From an uncultured Prevotella sp. (lineage in GTDB: Bacteria; Bacteroidota; Bacteroidia; Bacteroidales; Bacteroidaceae): a stretch of DNA of 57,387 nucleotides. The position numbers and the translations under genes are program-made. The notes beneath the pieces are model-generated. The model was given only the letters and a program-made list of their open reading frames with translations, searched no databases and had not been told where the DNA came from. The stretch spans positions 1 to 57,387 of the forward strand of contig CAKZVT010000009.1 in the NCBI GenBank assembly GCA_937922435.1, written 5' to 3'. Below are positions 23,145 to 32,423 of this stretch, piece by piece. The stretch's first letter is position 1; each line of letters opens with the position of its first letter.

Positions 23145-24104
23145 GTGAAGCGATTACAGAACAGAATTGCCGAGAGCCGCTTCGCGCTGCCCGTTACGGC
23201 GGTTTACGCGCTGGCGGTATGGCTCATGATGTGCGCCATTGGTTGCAGGACATACGCCGAACTGGCCGTGTTCGCCCTGTCGGCCTACCTCATGGCGGAG
23301 CTGAACAACCGCAACGCGCTCATCAGAGTGTACAGCCGAATGGTGTCATGTACGTTTCTCGTGCTCGGAACGATGGCCGCGCCAGCCATCGGACGGCTTG
23401 ACGTGCTCGCCGTGCAGCTGTGTCTCATCGCCTCATACCTGCTGCTCTTCGCCTCGTATCAGGACAAGCGGGCGCAAGGCAAGATGTTTTACGCCTTCGC
23501 ATTCATCGGCATCGCGGGTGCAATCTGCCCGCCGTCACTGCTTTTCGTACCCGTAATATGGGTGCTCACGGCCACCAACCTGATGGCGATGAGCTGGCGC
23601 AACTTCTGGGCGTCGGTCATCGGACTGACCGCCCCCTACTGGTTTATCGCAGGATATTGCGCCATGACAGGCGACATGGCTATCCCCCTACGCTTGGCTG
23701 ACAGCTTCGCGCAGGCCATTGCACCAGCACAATACACATCGTCGCCGGGCATCATCGTGTCGTCCGCCGTAACGCTGCTTGTCGCAGCCATAGGCGCAAT
23801 CCACTTCATGCGCAACAGCTACAAGGACAAAATCCGCACACGCATGCTCTACGAGCTGCTCATAGCCACAGCATCGTTTACCGCCATCTTCTACGCCGCC
23901 CTGCCACAATACGCCGAACAGATGACGGGCATACTCATAGTCAACGCCTCGGTATTGGCAGCCCACTTCTTCGCTCTTACCAGCACGCGGCTCACAAACA
24001 TAGCGTTCATTCTGCTCGCCTTGCTGGCCGTCGCGGCAACAGCATTCAACACACTGGGCTGCACGCCCATGGCAAACGACCTGTCCCCATGGAGTCTCTT
24101 ATAA
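23145..24104 (+). CDS. Polytopic membrane protein, unknown
   Basis: A 319-residue inner-membrane protein with about nine to ten hydrophobic segments (for example AELAVFALSAYLMAEL, LLLFASY, GIIVSSAVTLLVAAIGAI, NIAFILLALLAVAATAF). Start is GTG 23145; no in-frame ATG with a better context lies upstream. It overlaps the next gene by 16 bases, so the two are coupled. A membrane protein of this size next to purD is common in other Bacteroidetes (families such as DUF6427), but I cannot confirm membership. No catalytic motif visible. Confidence 0.7.
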   Translation: MKRLQNRIAESRFALPVTAVYALAVWLMMCAIGCRTYAELAVFALSAYLMAELNNRNALIRVYSRMVSCTFLVLGTMAAPAIGRLDVLAVQLCLIASYLLLFASYQDKRAQGKMFYAFAFIGIAGAICPPSLLFVPVIWVLTATNLMAMSWRNFWASVIGLTAPYWFIAGYCAMTGDMAIPLRLADSFAQAIAPAQYTSSPGIIVSSAVTLLVAAIGAIHFMRNSYKDKIRTRMLYELLIATASFTAIFYAALPQYAEQMTGILIVNASVLAAHFFALTSTRLTNIAFILLALLAVAATAFNTLGCTPMANDLSPWSLL

Positions 24105-24541
24105 CCTTGCTCACCGACTACGGCTACGTAGGGATGCTCATATCGGCGTTCCTCGCCGGCAGCATATTCCCCTTGAGCAGCGAGGTAGTCATGCTCGCGC
24201 TCATGGCGGCAGGGCTCGACCCGTGGGCGTTGGTGGCCTACGGCACGGTGGGCAACACCCTCGGCAGCATGTTCAACTACTGGCTCGGCTCATTGGGACG
24301 CATGGACTGGATAGAGAAATACCTGCACGTAAACCCCAAAGACCTTGACCGCGCACGCCGTTTCATGGCCGGGCGCGGAGCGTGGACGGGCTTCTTCGCC
24401 TTCCTGCCGGTAATAGGCGAAGGCATAACAATCGTGCTCGGACTGATGCGCGCCAACCTCACGCTCACCATTGTGAGCGTAACCATGGGCAAACTGGCAC
24501 GCTACGCGCTGCTCGCCCTCGGCGTGGAAATATTTGTTTAA
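24089..24541 (+). CDS. YqaA/DedA-type small membrane protein
   Basis: A 150-residue VTT-domain protein: re-entrant-like N-terminus ISAFLAGSIFPLSSEVVMLALMAAGLDP, glycine-rich GTVGNTLGSMFNYWLGSLGR, WIEKYLHVNPKDLDRARRFMAGRGAWTGFFAFLPVIGEGITIVLGLMRAN. Matches the short YqaA branch of the DedA superfamily, whose longer members flip undecaprenyl phosphate or phospholipids. The role of the short branch is unknown. Overlaps the upstream gene by 16 bases. Confidence 0.85.
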   Translation: MESLITLLTDYGYVGMLISAFLAGSIFPLSSEVVMLALMAAGLDPWALVAYGTVGNTLGSMFNYWLGSLGRMDWIEKYLHVNPKDLDRARRFMAGRGAWTGFFAFLPVIGEGITIVLGLMRANLTLTIVSVTMGKLARYALLALGVEIFV

Positions 24542-24628
24542 CCATTTTACCACTATTTTACCTTCCGCCGCGCAATGTTCGCCTTGCGGACATATTTTAT
24601 ATATAGGAGAACATAAAAACACGAGATT

Positions 24629-25186
24629 ATGAAAAAGTTTATCCTTACAACGGCGTTGGCCATTCTTGCCGTCATCGCCGCAGGCGCACAGACAACAGAC
24701 GGCAAGAAGCTGTCAAAGCAGGAGCGCAAGGCCATGCAGGCGCGCATCGACAGCCTGATGAACCTCAAGGCGCAAAGCGCAATCAACGATACGGCCTTCG
24801 TAATCGAGGCCGACCAGGTGACATTCAAGCGCGGATACACCGTACACGTTACGTCGAGCACCAACTTCGTAGCCTTCTGCGGCAACAGCGCAGTGGTGCA
24901 GGTGGCCTTCAACGTGCCGTGGCCGGGCTTCAACGGCCTTGGCGGCATCACCGTCGAGGGCAGCGTGTCGGGATATAAGAAGACCACCGACAAGAAGGGC
25001 AACGTGTACATACAGGCCAACGTCAACGGCGTAGGCATATCCGCCCAAGTGTTCATCACCCTGTGGCACAGCGGCAAGCAGGCCACCGTGACCGTGCAGC
25101 AGAACTTCCGTTCAGGTAAAATCACGCTCGACGGCGACCTCATCCCCTTGGAAGAGAGCAATATCTTCCAAGGCACAGCCATCTGA
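24629..25186 (+). CDS. DUF4251 secreted protein
   Basis: A 185-residue protein with signal peptide MKKFILTTALAILAVIAAGAQ, a short lysine-rich helix (KKLSKQERKAMQARIDSLMNLKAQ) and the DUF4251 beta domain: FVIEADQVTFKRGYTVHVTSSTNFVAF, GGITVEGSVSGYKKTTDKKGNVYIQANVNGVGISAQVFITLW and QNFRSGKITLDGDL. Widespread in Bacteroidales, function unknown, expected in the periplasm or at the surface. Followed by a gene-free stretch with a strong hairpin. Confidence 0.85.
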   Translation: MKKFILTTALAILAVIAAGAQTTDGKKLSKQERKAMQARIDSLMNLKAQSAINDTAFVIEADQVTFKRGYTVHVTSSTNFVAFCGNSAVVQVAFNVPWPGFNGLGGITVEGSVSGYKKTTDKKGNVYIQANVNGVGISAQVFITLWHSGKQATVTVQQNFRSGKITLDGDLIPLEESNIFQGTAI

Positions 25187-25262
25187 CCTGCCGTGCGGTT
25201 TGCCATCGTCTGCAACACGCCTGCACGCACATTGCTATTCGTCTGTAAATCAACAAGTTAGC

Positions 25263-25299
25263 AAAAGGCCGTCTTTTAGAGGCTAAAAGACGGCCTTTT
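25263..25299 (+). terminator. AAAAGGCCGTC hairpin, probable terminator
   Basis: AAAAGGCCGTCTTTTAG (25263-25279) pairs perfectly with CTAAAAGACGGCCTTTT (25283-25299) around AGG. Part of the dispersed hairpin family; likely also ends the DUF4251 transcript. Confidence 0.6.
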
Positions 25300-25507
25300 A
25301 GCGTGTAATTCATGGCCTTTTGCAAGGCGAAAGACGGCAAATTGCGAAGCAACCGACACTATAGCAGGCATTATAATAGCAGACAAGAACCGAAGTGCAG
25401 CGTTAAAATATAATAAACTTACCGCTGCACGGTACAAAGTTTGTATCTTTACATAATATAAGCTGCGTCTCGGCAATAAAAATAAAAGCTTGTTTTACGC
25501 GCTTTTA

Positions 25508-25539
25508 TTTTGTATTGCGCTCAACTTGCATTATCTTTG
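25508..25539 (+). promoter_or_regulatory. Promoter of the DUF2723 gene
   Basis: TTTTG (25508-25512), 19-base spacer, TATCTTTG (25532-25539). The ATG is 55 bases downstream. Confidence 0.8.
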
Positions 25540-25594
25540 CAACGCTTTATGGCGTTTCAATAGCAGAACAAACAATTATCACACATATCAGTAA

Positions 25595-28500
25595 ATGAAA
25601 CAATTTAGGTTGGTTGACAATGTACTTGGCTGGCTGGCATTCTTCATAGCGGCCTTCGTATATTGCAGCACTATCGAACCGACAGCCAGCTTTTGGGACT
25701 GTCCCGAATTCATCACAACAGGTTACAAACTCGAAATAGGCCATCCGCCAGGAGCACCTTTCTTCATGCTTACGGCAAACTTGTTCTCGCAGTTTGCCAG
25801 CGACCCGTCGCAAGTGGCGATGATGGTAAACACGATGAGCGCACTGCTTAGCGCCACGTGTATAATGTTCCTATTCTGGACCATCACCCACCTTACGCGC
25901 AAACTCATACTGAAAGACTGGAGCGCGCTGACCACCAACAAGCTCATAGCCATCGAGGCGAGCGGCCTTGTGGGAGCACTCATTTACACGTTCAGCGACA
26001 CTTTCTGGTTCAGCGCGGTCGAAGGCGAAGTCTACGCTTACTCTTCGGCCTTCACGGCGGTGGTGTTCTGGCTCATACTCAAATGGGAAGACCACGCCGA
26101 CGAGCCGCACAGCGACCGCTGGCTGGTGCTAATCATGTACATGACGGGCTTGAGCATAGGCGTACACCTGCTCAACCTCCTGTGCGTGTCGGCCATCGTG
26201 CTGGTGTTCTATTACCGCAAGTTCCCCAACGCCAACCTTAAAGGCTCGCTCATCGCGCTGCTCATTTCGTTCGTGCTCATCGCCGCCATACTCTACGGAG
26301 TGGTGCCCGGCATCATCACCGTGGGCGGCTGGTTCGAGCTGTTCTTCGTCAACACGCTGGGCTGTCCGTTCAATACCGGTGTAATAATCTACATCATACT
26401 GCTCGTAGCGGCGGTCATCTGGGCCATCTACGAGAGCTATACAGGCAAGAGCTTCAAGCGCGGCAACCTGTCGTTCCTGCTCGCCGTGGCAATGCTCGGC
26501 GTGCCGTTCTACGGCTACGGCTGGTCGGCCTTCTTCATCGGCATTGTCGTTTTGGCAATACTTTGGTTCGTTGTCAACCGCAAGGTGAACAACAAGCCGC
26601 TCGTAAGCGCACGCATAAAGAACACCACGCTGCTCTGCATGCTGATGCTGATGATAGGATATTCAAGCTACGCCATAACCGTAATACGTTCTTCGGCCAA
26701 CCCTCCCATGGACCAGAACTCGCCCGAGGACATCTTCACCCTCGGCAGCTATCTCAGCCGCGAGCAGTACGGTGACAATCCGCTGGCATACGGACAGGCT
26801 TACACATCACAGGTAAAGCTCGACGTGGAGAACGGCATGTGCCGTCCGCGGATGGAATACGGCGCACCCATATACCAGCGCAAGGAAAAGGCTTCGCCCG
26901 ACGAGAAAGACTCTTACTTCGTTGTAGGCCGCAAGCGCGACTATGTTTACGCGCAGAACATGCTGTTCCCGCGCATGTGGAGTTCGTCACACGCCGAGGC
27001 TTACGAAAGCTGGATGGGCGGCGTTGACGGCACACAAGTGCCTTACGACCGCTGCGGAGAGCCCATAATGGTCAAAATGCCGACAATGCTTGAGAACCTG
27101 CGCTTCTTCCTCTCGTACCAGTGCAACTTCATGTATTGGCGCTACTTCATGTGGAACTTTGCAGGACGACAGAACGACATACAGGGCAACGGCGAACCGG
27201 AGCACGGCAACTGGCTCACGGGTATCTCATGGTTTGACAACTTTAGGCTCGGCGACCAAAGCAAACTGCCCGACGACTTGAAAAACAACAAGGGGCACAA
27301 CGTGTTCTACTGCCTGCCCCTGTTGCTCGGACTCATCGGCCTCTTCTGGCAGGCTTACCGCGGACAGCGCGGCATAAGGCAGTTCTGGGTGGTGTTCTTC
27401 CTGTTCTTCATGACCGGTCTCGCCATCGTGCTGTACCTCAACCAGACACCGATGCAGCCGCGCGAACGCGACTACGCATACGCCGGTTCGTTCTACGCAT
27501 TCGCAATATGGTGCGGCATCGGCGTGGCGGCAATCATCGACTTGCTGAAAAAATACGCAAAACTCAACAGCACGGCGGCCACCGCAGCAGTGTCAATCCT
27601 CTGCCTGCTTGTGCCCATACAGATGGCAAGTCAGACATGGGACGACCACGACCGCAGCGGACGTTACGTCTGCCGAGACTTCGGACAGAACTACCTGATG
27701 TCATTGCAGGACAAGGGCAACCCCATCATCTTCACCAACGGCGACAACGACACCTTCCCGCTTTGGTACAACCAAGAGGTTGAAGGCGTAAGGACTGACG
27801 CACGTGTATGCAACCTAAGCTACTTGCAGACCGACTGGTACATCGACCAGATGTGCCGCGAGGCTTACGACTCGCCGTCCGTCCCGATTACTTGGCCGCG
27901 CTTGGACTACTGTTCTGGCACTAACGACTATATCGACGTAATGCCCGAACTTAAAGGACAAGTGCTCGGCTTCTACAAGAACAATCCCGAAGAAGCCAAA
28001 GCAACATTCGGCGAAAACCCGTTCGAGGTCAAGAACATAATGAAGCATTGGGTACGCTCGCGTAACGCCGACATGCACGTAATACCGACAGACACGCTCT
28101 ACATCACCATCGACAAGGAAGCAGTCAAGAAGAGCGGCATGATGATGGCGGCCGACTCCATACCCGACCGCATGGTAATATCGCTTAAAGGTAAGAACGC
28201 CCTCTATAAAGGCGACCTGATGATGCTTGAGATGCTTGCCCAGTGCAACTGGACACGCCCTGTCTATGTGGCAACCACCGTAGGTTCAGAGAACTACATG
28301 AACCTTGGCGACAACTTCGTGCAGGAAGGTCTTGCCAACCGCATCACGCCGTTTACGACCAATGTTGCAGGAGCAAAGAACTTTGACACGGAGCGCGTCT
28401 ACACCAACATGATGACACGCTTCAAGTTCGGCGGCATCGACAAGAAAGGCATCTATCTTGACGAAACGGTTATGCGCATGTGCTACACACACCGCCGCCT

Positions 28501-28909
28501 GTTCGCCCAGCTCGCACTAAACCTCATCGCAGAGAAGAAGCTCGACAAGGCCGCCAAGGTACTGGCTTACTCGGAAAAAGTGCTGCCTTATTACAATGTT
28601 CCGCTCAATTACATCAGTGGCGGTCTCGACATTGCAAAGGCATACGCGTTGCTCGGCAACAAGGCAAAGGCCGCAGAAACCACAAAACAAGTATTCAAGA
28701 ATGCACACCAGTACATGGCGTGGTACAATACGCTGACCGGCAGCCGCTTTACACAGGCACAACAAGACTGCATGATGCACATCTACATCATGACCATGTG
28801 CATCGACAACGCCGATTTGTTCGACAAGACACTTGCCGACAAGCTCGAAGCACAGCTTAAAGCCGACTTGGCCGTGTACCAAAGCAAGGGCGGAGTAATG
28901 CCGCAATAA
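25595..28909 (+). CDS. DUF2723 membrane protein, likely protein O-glycosyltransferase
   Basis: A 1104-residue membrane protein. DUF2723 core at the N-terminus: VYCSTIEPTASFWDCPEFITTGYKLEIGHPPGAPFFML (~residues 22-60), with the Asp/Glu-containing first loop typical of GT-C glycosyltransferases, then about 12 membrane helices to ~residue 690 (QPRERDYAYAGSFYAFAIW). The soluble C-terminal ~400 residues include a TPR-like helical region (LAQLALNLIAEKKLDKAAKVLAYSEKVLPYYNV). Human TMEM260, of the same family, is an O-mannosyltransferase; a role in Bacteroidetes protein O-glycosylation is inference. Strong promoter at 25508-25539. Confidence 0.85.
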   Translation: MKQFRLVDNVLGWLAFFIAAFVYCSTIEPTASFWDCPEFITTGYKLEIGHPPGAPFFMLTANLFSQFASDPSQVAMMVNTMSALLSATCIMFLFWTITHLTRKLILKDWSALTTNKLIAIEASGLVGALIYTFSDTFWFSAVEGEVYAYSSAFTAVVFWLILKWEDHADEPHSDRWLVLIMYMTGLSIGVHLLNLLCVSAIVLVFYYRKFPNANLKGSLIALLISFVLIAAILYGVVPGIITVGGWFELFFVNTLGCPFNTGVIIYIILLVAAVIWAIYESYTGKSFKRGNLSFLLAVAMLGVPFYGYGWSAFFIGIVVLAILWFVVNRKVNNKPLVSARIKNTTLLCMLMLMIGYSSYAITVIRSSANPPMDQNSPEDIFTLGSYLSREQYGDNPLAYGQAYTSQVKLDVENGMCRPRMEYGAPIYQRKEKASPDEKDSYFVVGRKRDYVYAQNMLFPRMWSSSHAEAYESWMGGVDGTQVPYDRCGEPIMVKMPTMLENLRFFLSYQCNFMYWRYFMWNFAGRQNDIQGNGEPEHGNWLTGISWFDNFRLGDQSKLPDDLKNNKGHNVFYCLPLLLGLIGLFWQAYRGQRGIRQFWVVFFLFFMTGLAIVLYLNQTPMQPRERDYAYAGSFYAFAIWCGIGVAAIIDLLKKYAKLNSTAATAAVSILCLLVPIQMASQTWDDHDRSGRYVCRDFGQNYLMSLQDKGNPIIFTNGDNDTFPLWYNQEVEGVRTDARVCNLSYLQTDWYIDQMCREAYDSPSVPITWPRLDYCSGTNDYIDVMPELKGQVLGFYKNNPEEAKATFGENPFEVKNIMKHWVRSRNADMHVIPTDTLYITIDKEAVKKSGMMMAADSIPDRMVISLKGKNALYKGDLMMLEMLAQCNWTRPVYVATTVGSENYMNLGDNFVQEGLANRITPFTTNVAGAKNFDTERVYTNMMTRFKFGGIDKKGIYLDETVMRMCYTHRRLFAQLALNLIAEKKLDKAAKVLAYSEKVLPYYNVPLNYISGGLDIAKAYALLGNKAKAAETTKQVFKNAHQYMAWYNTLTGSRFTQAQQDCMMHIYIMTMCIDNADLFDKTLADKLEAQLKADLAVYQSKGGVMPQ

Positions 28910-28919
28910 GTTTACAAGG

Positions 28920-29060
28920 AGTAAGGAGAGAAGTAGCCAAGGAATAAGTACACTTGCCACTTCTCTCCTCTTACATCTTGACATCCCCAAATAATAAAAC
29001 TATCCTGTAAGGAAAAGATGATAAGACAAAGCATTGCTGCTTACTCCTTCTCTCCTTACT
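28920..29060. repeat. Degenerate fold-back, GGAGTAAGGAGAGAAG word
   Basis: AGTAAGGAGAGAAG (28920-28933) pairs with CTTCTCTCCTTACT (29047-29060); a second partial complement CACTTCTCTCCTC lies at 28959. Same word as at 17779 and 36990. Confidence 0.65.
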
Positions 29061-29082
29061 ACTTTACTACTGAAAAGAGAAA

Positions 29083-29694
29083 ATGATTATCGAGCAGCCT
29101 GCAAAATGGCTACGTTGGCTGTACCCACGGGCCACATGGCGCATGGACAAGACGGAGAAAGCGGTTTACCTGACTTTCGATGACGGCCCTATACCAGAGT
29201 CTACCCCGTTCATACTTGACACGTTGGCTGCATACGGCGCACACGCCACATTCTTCATGGTGGGTGACAATGTGAGGAAATACCCCGAACTGTTCAAGCG
29301 GATTGTCGATGCAGGCCACCAGGTAGGCAACCATACGTTCAACCACTGGGGCGGCTTCAAACACACGACAAAGGCTTACAGTGCGAACACCGAGAAGGCA
29401 AACCAACTTATAGGTGCCCACCTCTTCCGTCCGCCACATGGATGGATGCGCTGGGAGCAGTATTTCTGGTTAGGGCGCAAATACCGCATCGTAATGTGGG
29501 ACCTCGTAACCCGCGACTACAGCAAGTGGCTGACGGCCGAAGACGTGCTGCACAACGTGAAACGCTACACGCGCAACGGCTCTATCGTCACATTTCATGA
29601 CTCGTTGAAGAGCATCGACAAGCTACGCTACGCCCTGCCTGAAGCGTTGAAGTGGATGAAAGGACAAGGATATGAGTTCAAGACTTTCGAGTGA
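29083..29694 (+). CDS. Polysaccharide deacetylase family protein
   Basis: A 203-residue NodB-homology (CE4) enzyme. Motif 1 LTFDDGPIPE (~residues 31-40, catalytic base and metal Asp), motif 2 GNHTFNHWGG (metal histidines), motif 3 RPPHGW (R-P-P-x-G), and the later IVTFHDS histidine. It would remove N-acetyl groups from a glycan such as peptidoglycan or a surface polysaccharide, with a divalent metal. No signal peptide is visible, so cytoplasmic or inner-face action is possible. The last 23 bases overlap queG, so translation is coupled. Confidence 0.88.
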   Translation: MIIEQPAKWLRWLYPRATWRMDKTEKAVYLTFDDGPIPESTPFILDTLAAYGAHATFFMVGDNVRKYPELFKRIVDAGHQVGNHTFNHWGGFKHTTKAYSANTEKANQLIGAHLFRPPHGWMRWEQYFWLGRKYRIVMWDLVTRDYSKWLTAEDVLHNVKRYTRNGSIVTFHDSLKSIDKLRYALPEALKWMKGQGYEFKTFE

Positions 29695-30598
29695 ACGCAT
29701 CAAAGCCGAGGCAAAAGCCCTCGGCTTTTTCGCCTGCGGAATAGCAAAAGCCGAAGCTGTATCGCCCGATTGCGCTGACAAGTTCCGCCATTGGCTCGAT
29801 ACAGGCAGACACGCTGGAATGGACTACATGGCGCGCAACGCTGACAAGCGGCTTGACCCGTGCCTGCTTATGCCCGGCGTAAAGAGCATCGTCTGCGTCG
29901 CGCTCAACTACGCCCCGGCAGAACGTATGCCTGACGGCGAACTGCAATTCGCCGCATACGCCCTCGGTCAAGACTACCACGACATCGTGAAGTCGCGACT
30001 CCATTCGCTCGCCGCACGCCTCAACATCACTGAATACCGCGCCTTCTGCGACACCGCTCCAGTGCTCGAACGCTACTGGGCGGCAAAAGCAGGACTCGGC
30101 TGGCTCGGCCGCAACCATCAGCTAATCATCCCCCATGCAGGCAGCATGTTCTTCCTTGGCGAGTTGTTTCTCGACATCAAGCTTGACTACGACAAGCCAA
30201 TGACACCACGTTGCGGCACTTGCAACGCCTGCATCGACGCCTGCCCCACCGGCGCACTTGCCCCTGACGGCACATTTTGCTCATCGCGTTGCCTCTCATA
30301 TCTTACAATAGAAAACCGCGGTGGCATTCCACCCGAATACGCCGACAAGATGGGCAATACCGTCTACGGCTGCGACCGATGCCAGGACGCATGTCCGCAC
30401 AACCGTTTCGCCACGCCTACTACAGAACAACAGCTGCACCCCAAAACCGAACTTCTGCAAATGAAGCGCGCCGATTGGCAACACCTAACCGTAGAACAAT
30501 ACCGATGCCTGTTCAAAGGCTGTGCCGTAAAACGGGCAAAATACGAAGGACTGATGAGAAACATCGACTGCGTAATTAAGAAAATATGCAAAAAATAA
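29672..30598 (+). CDS. queG: Epoxyqueuosine reductase
   Basis: A 308-residue cobalamin-dependent enzyme that reduces epoxyqueuosine to queuosine in tRNA. N-terminal DUF1730 region (LNYAP, AYALGQDYHDIVKSRLHSL, KAGLGWLGRNHQLI), then two 4Fe-4S motifs CGTCNACIDACPTGAL (~181) and YGCDRCQDACPHN (~233). Shorter than E. coli QueG because the C-terminal HEAT region is missing, which is normal in Bacteroidetes. Start overlaps the deacetylase gene by 23 bases. queE and queD lie at 52217-53132 in the same window. Confidence 0.93.
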   Translation: MSSRLSSERIKAEAKALGFFACGIAKAEAVSPDCADKFRHWLDTGRHAGMDYMARNADKRLDPCLLMPGVKSIVCVALNYAPAERMPDGELQFAAYALGQDYHDIVKSRLHSLAARLNITEYRAFCDTAPVLERYWAAKAGLGWLGRNHQLIIPHAGSMFFLGELFLDIKLDYDKPMTPRCGTCNACIDACPTGALAPDGTFCSSRCLSYLTIENRGGIPPEYADKMGNTVYGCDRCQDACPHNRFATPTTEQQLHPKTELLQMKRADWQHLTVEQYRCLFKGCAVKRAKYEGLMRNIDCVIKKICKK

Positions 30599-30662
30599 AC
30601 TTAACTCTAATTATATACTCTTTCAATACAAAGTCATCCTTTCTTAACTCTTAATTCAAAAA

Positions 30663-31154
30663 ATGATTGGAAAAGACATCGCCATCGCCGCACTTGTGCG
30701 CGCCTTCTTCAAATATTATGTCACAGGTCTGCTCGAAACGCAAACCAGCGTTGACCCACAAGAACGTTTTGAGCCGAAAAATATCAAGCGCATAATGCTT
30801 GACCGTTACGAGCGAATCTCAAAGCTATTCAACCAGGAAGCGTTTTACGCCTTGTCGCGCATGAACTACGAGGCGGAAGAAATAGAACACCTGCTGAAAG
30901 AATTTGTAACAGAACATACTACTGACATGGAGCTTGTGCGCTTCGCCTGCCGCACCGACGACATGTACAACGTAATGGTTGAGGAATACCGCCGCAACTT
31001 CACCAACCTGCTCGCCGGACACATCGAGACACAAGACGAACATGTCAGCGCATACACACGCCGCCCCGAACTCGGCGAAATCGCCATTGACACGGCTGAA
31101 AGCATAATAAACCGCATGGCCGCACGGGCATACGAACTGGGGAAGTCGCGATAA
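30663..31154 (+). CDS. Unknown helical protein
   Basis: A 163-residue soluble, helical protein starting MIGKDIAIAALVRAFFKYYVTGLL. Acidic/aromatic helices (MNYEAEEIEHLLKEFV, DDMYNVMVEEYRRNFTNLLAG) suggest an all-alpha fold. No family recognised. It sits 64 bases after queG, at the left edge of the accessory block, with a remnant AACTCTTAATTC word in the gap. It may belong to the core genome instead. Confidence 0.65.
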   Translation: MIGKDIAIAALVRAFFKYYVTGLLETQTSVDPQERFEPKNIKRIMLDRYERISKLFNQEAFYALSRMNYEAEEIEHLLKEFVTEHTTDMELVRFACRTDDMYNVMVEEYRRNFTNLLAGHIETQDEHVSAYTRRPELGEIAIDTAESIINRMAARAYELGKSR

Positions 31155-31262
31155 GACTTCCACCAAAATTGAAAATTAACAATTAAAAAGTAAGAACAAG
31201 CCACTTATCCGACAAAAAACATTAACTTTGCGGACAATCAACAACCGATAAAACCATAAGCC

Positions 31263-32177
31263 ATGATACCGTCATTCGAAAAATTTTTCCGCCCCTCACT
31301 GCAATGCTTCGCCCAACAAAACTCGTGCGACGGGAAAATGCTGCAAGAACACTGCATTAAAGAACTCAATCTAAACGAAGAAGACATAAGGGAACTTATC
31401 AAAAGCGGAAGGAAAACCAAACTGCAAGACCGCATTTCATGGACTATTACATATTTCTACCAAGCCTGCCTCATCGAAAGGCTGCAACGCGGTGTTTACA
31501 AAATAACGCAACGCGGAAGGGATTTCCTTAAAAGCCACCCGACGGACTTCGGCAAGGAAGACCTGTTGCAGTTCAAGGAGTTCAAGAAATACGCATCAGG
31601 CAACAAAGCCCCTACGGCGAAAAAACAAGAAGAGGAACATACCGCAAGCAGCAAAACTCCTTCCGAAATATTGGACGAGGCATATCAGGAAATAAACAAA
31701 GACCTCACCCAAAAGCTGCTTGACGAGGTGAAAAGGCAAAGTCCGCAGTTTTTCGAGCAGCTCGTCATACGCCTGTTGGTCAACATGGGTTACGGCGGCA
31801 GCTTCGAGGATGCGGCGAAAGTGACCCAATACAGCCACGACGACGACATAGACGGCGTAATAAAGGAAGACAAGCTCGGCCTTGACACCATATACATACA
31901 GGCCAAGAGATACACCACGCAGGCCGTGCAGAAGCCCGACCTGCAGAAATTCATCGGCGCGTTGGTAGAGCACAAGGCCACGAAGGGCATATTCATCACA
32001 ACGTCGTCATTCTCGTCAGGCGCGCTGGAAACATGCAAAAAGGCGGAGCACGTCAAAATAATCCTTATCGACGGCCTTCAGCTCGCCAACTTCATGATTG
32101 AATACAACGTCGGGGTAAGCACAACTCAAGTGTACGAAATAAAACGTGTTGACACCGACTTTTTCGCCGAAGAATAA
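31263..32177 (+). CDS. Mrr-type type IV restriction endonuclease
   Basis: A 304-residue Mrr-like nuclease. An N-terminal winged-helix domain (~1-95; EDIRELIKSGRKTKLQDRISWTITYFYQACLIERLQRGVYKIT) is followed by a linker and the PD-(D/E)XK domain: FEQLVIRLLVNMGYG, catalytic Asp in DDDIDGVIKEDKLGLDTIYIQAKRY (D...Q-x-K), and IGALVEHKATKGIFITTSSFSSGALE. Enzymes of this family cut modified foreign DNA without a partner methylase. All catalytic residues are present. -7 box TAACTTTG at 31223-31230. First clear defence gene of the accessory block. Confidence 0.9.
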   Translation: MIPSFEKFFRPSLQCFAQQNSCDGKMLQEHCIKELNLNEEDIRELIKSGRKTKLQDRISWTITYFYQACLIERLQRGVYKITQRGRDFLKSHPTDFGKEDLLQFKEFKKYASGNKAPTAKKQEEEHTASSKTPSEILDEAYQEINKDLTQKLLDEVKRQSPQFFEQLVIRLLVNMGYGGSFEDAAKVTQYSHDDDIDGVIKEDKLGLDTIYIQAKRYTTQAVQKPDLQKFIGALVEHKATKGIFITTSSFSSGALETCKKAEHVKIILIDGLQLANFMIEYNVGVSTTQVYEIKRVDTDFFAEE

Positions 32178-32237
32178 ACAAATTGTCATATCGACGCAAT
32201 ATTTAATCAAGGTTACAAGAAAGCCTTATCCTACAAG

Positions 32238-32300
32238 AACAGTAAAATTTTGAACAGAAAAGCATGTCAAACATATTTTCCTATTCAAAATTTTACTGTT
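32238..32300 (+). terminator. 17-bp perfect hairpin after the Mrr gene
   Basis: AACAGTAAAATTTTGAA (32238-32254) and its exact complement (32284-32300) enclose 29 bases; TTTTGCG follows. Position suggests a terminator, but the long loop and arm length are unusual for one. Confidence 0.6.
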
Positions 32301-32377
32301 TTTGCGCTATGAACACTCCATTGCAACAATCATAAATTTATAATATATTCAACTTCCAAGCAAAAAACGTTCGATTA

Positions 32378-32409
32378 TTTGCGAACAGCCAAGAAAAGAA
32401 CTATATTTG
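32378..32409 (+). promoter_or_regulatory. higBA promoter and probable operator
   Basis: TTTG (32378-32381), 20-base spacer, TATATTTG (32402-32409). GTTCG and CGAAC flank the -33 box as an inverted repeat (GTTCGATTATTTGCGAAC), a likely HigA binding site for self-repression. Confidence 0.6.
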
Positions 32410-32423
32410 CAAAATAAAATAAC

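Larger units (their letters stand above)
25187..25594. other. 408-base gap with hairpin repeat and promoter
   Basis: Contains the lead TCAACAAGTTAGCAA (25250-25264), a perfect 17-bp hairpin (25263-25299), further AAAAGACGG words to 25345, and the promoter of the DUF2723 gene (25508-25539). No gene seen. Confidence 0.6.
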
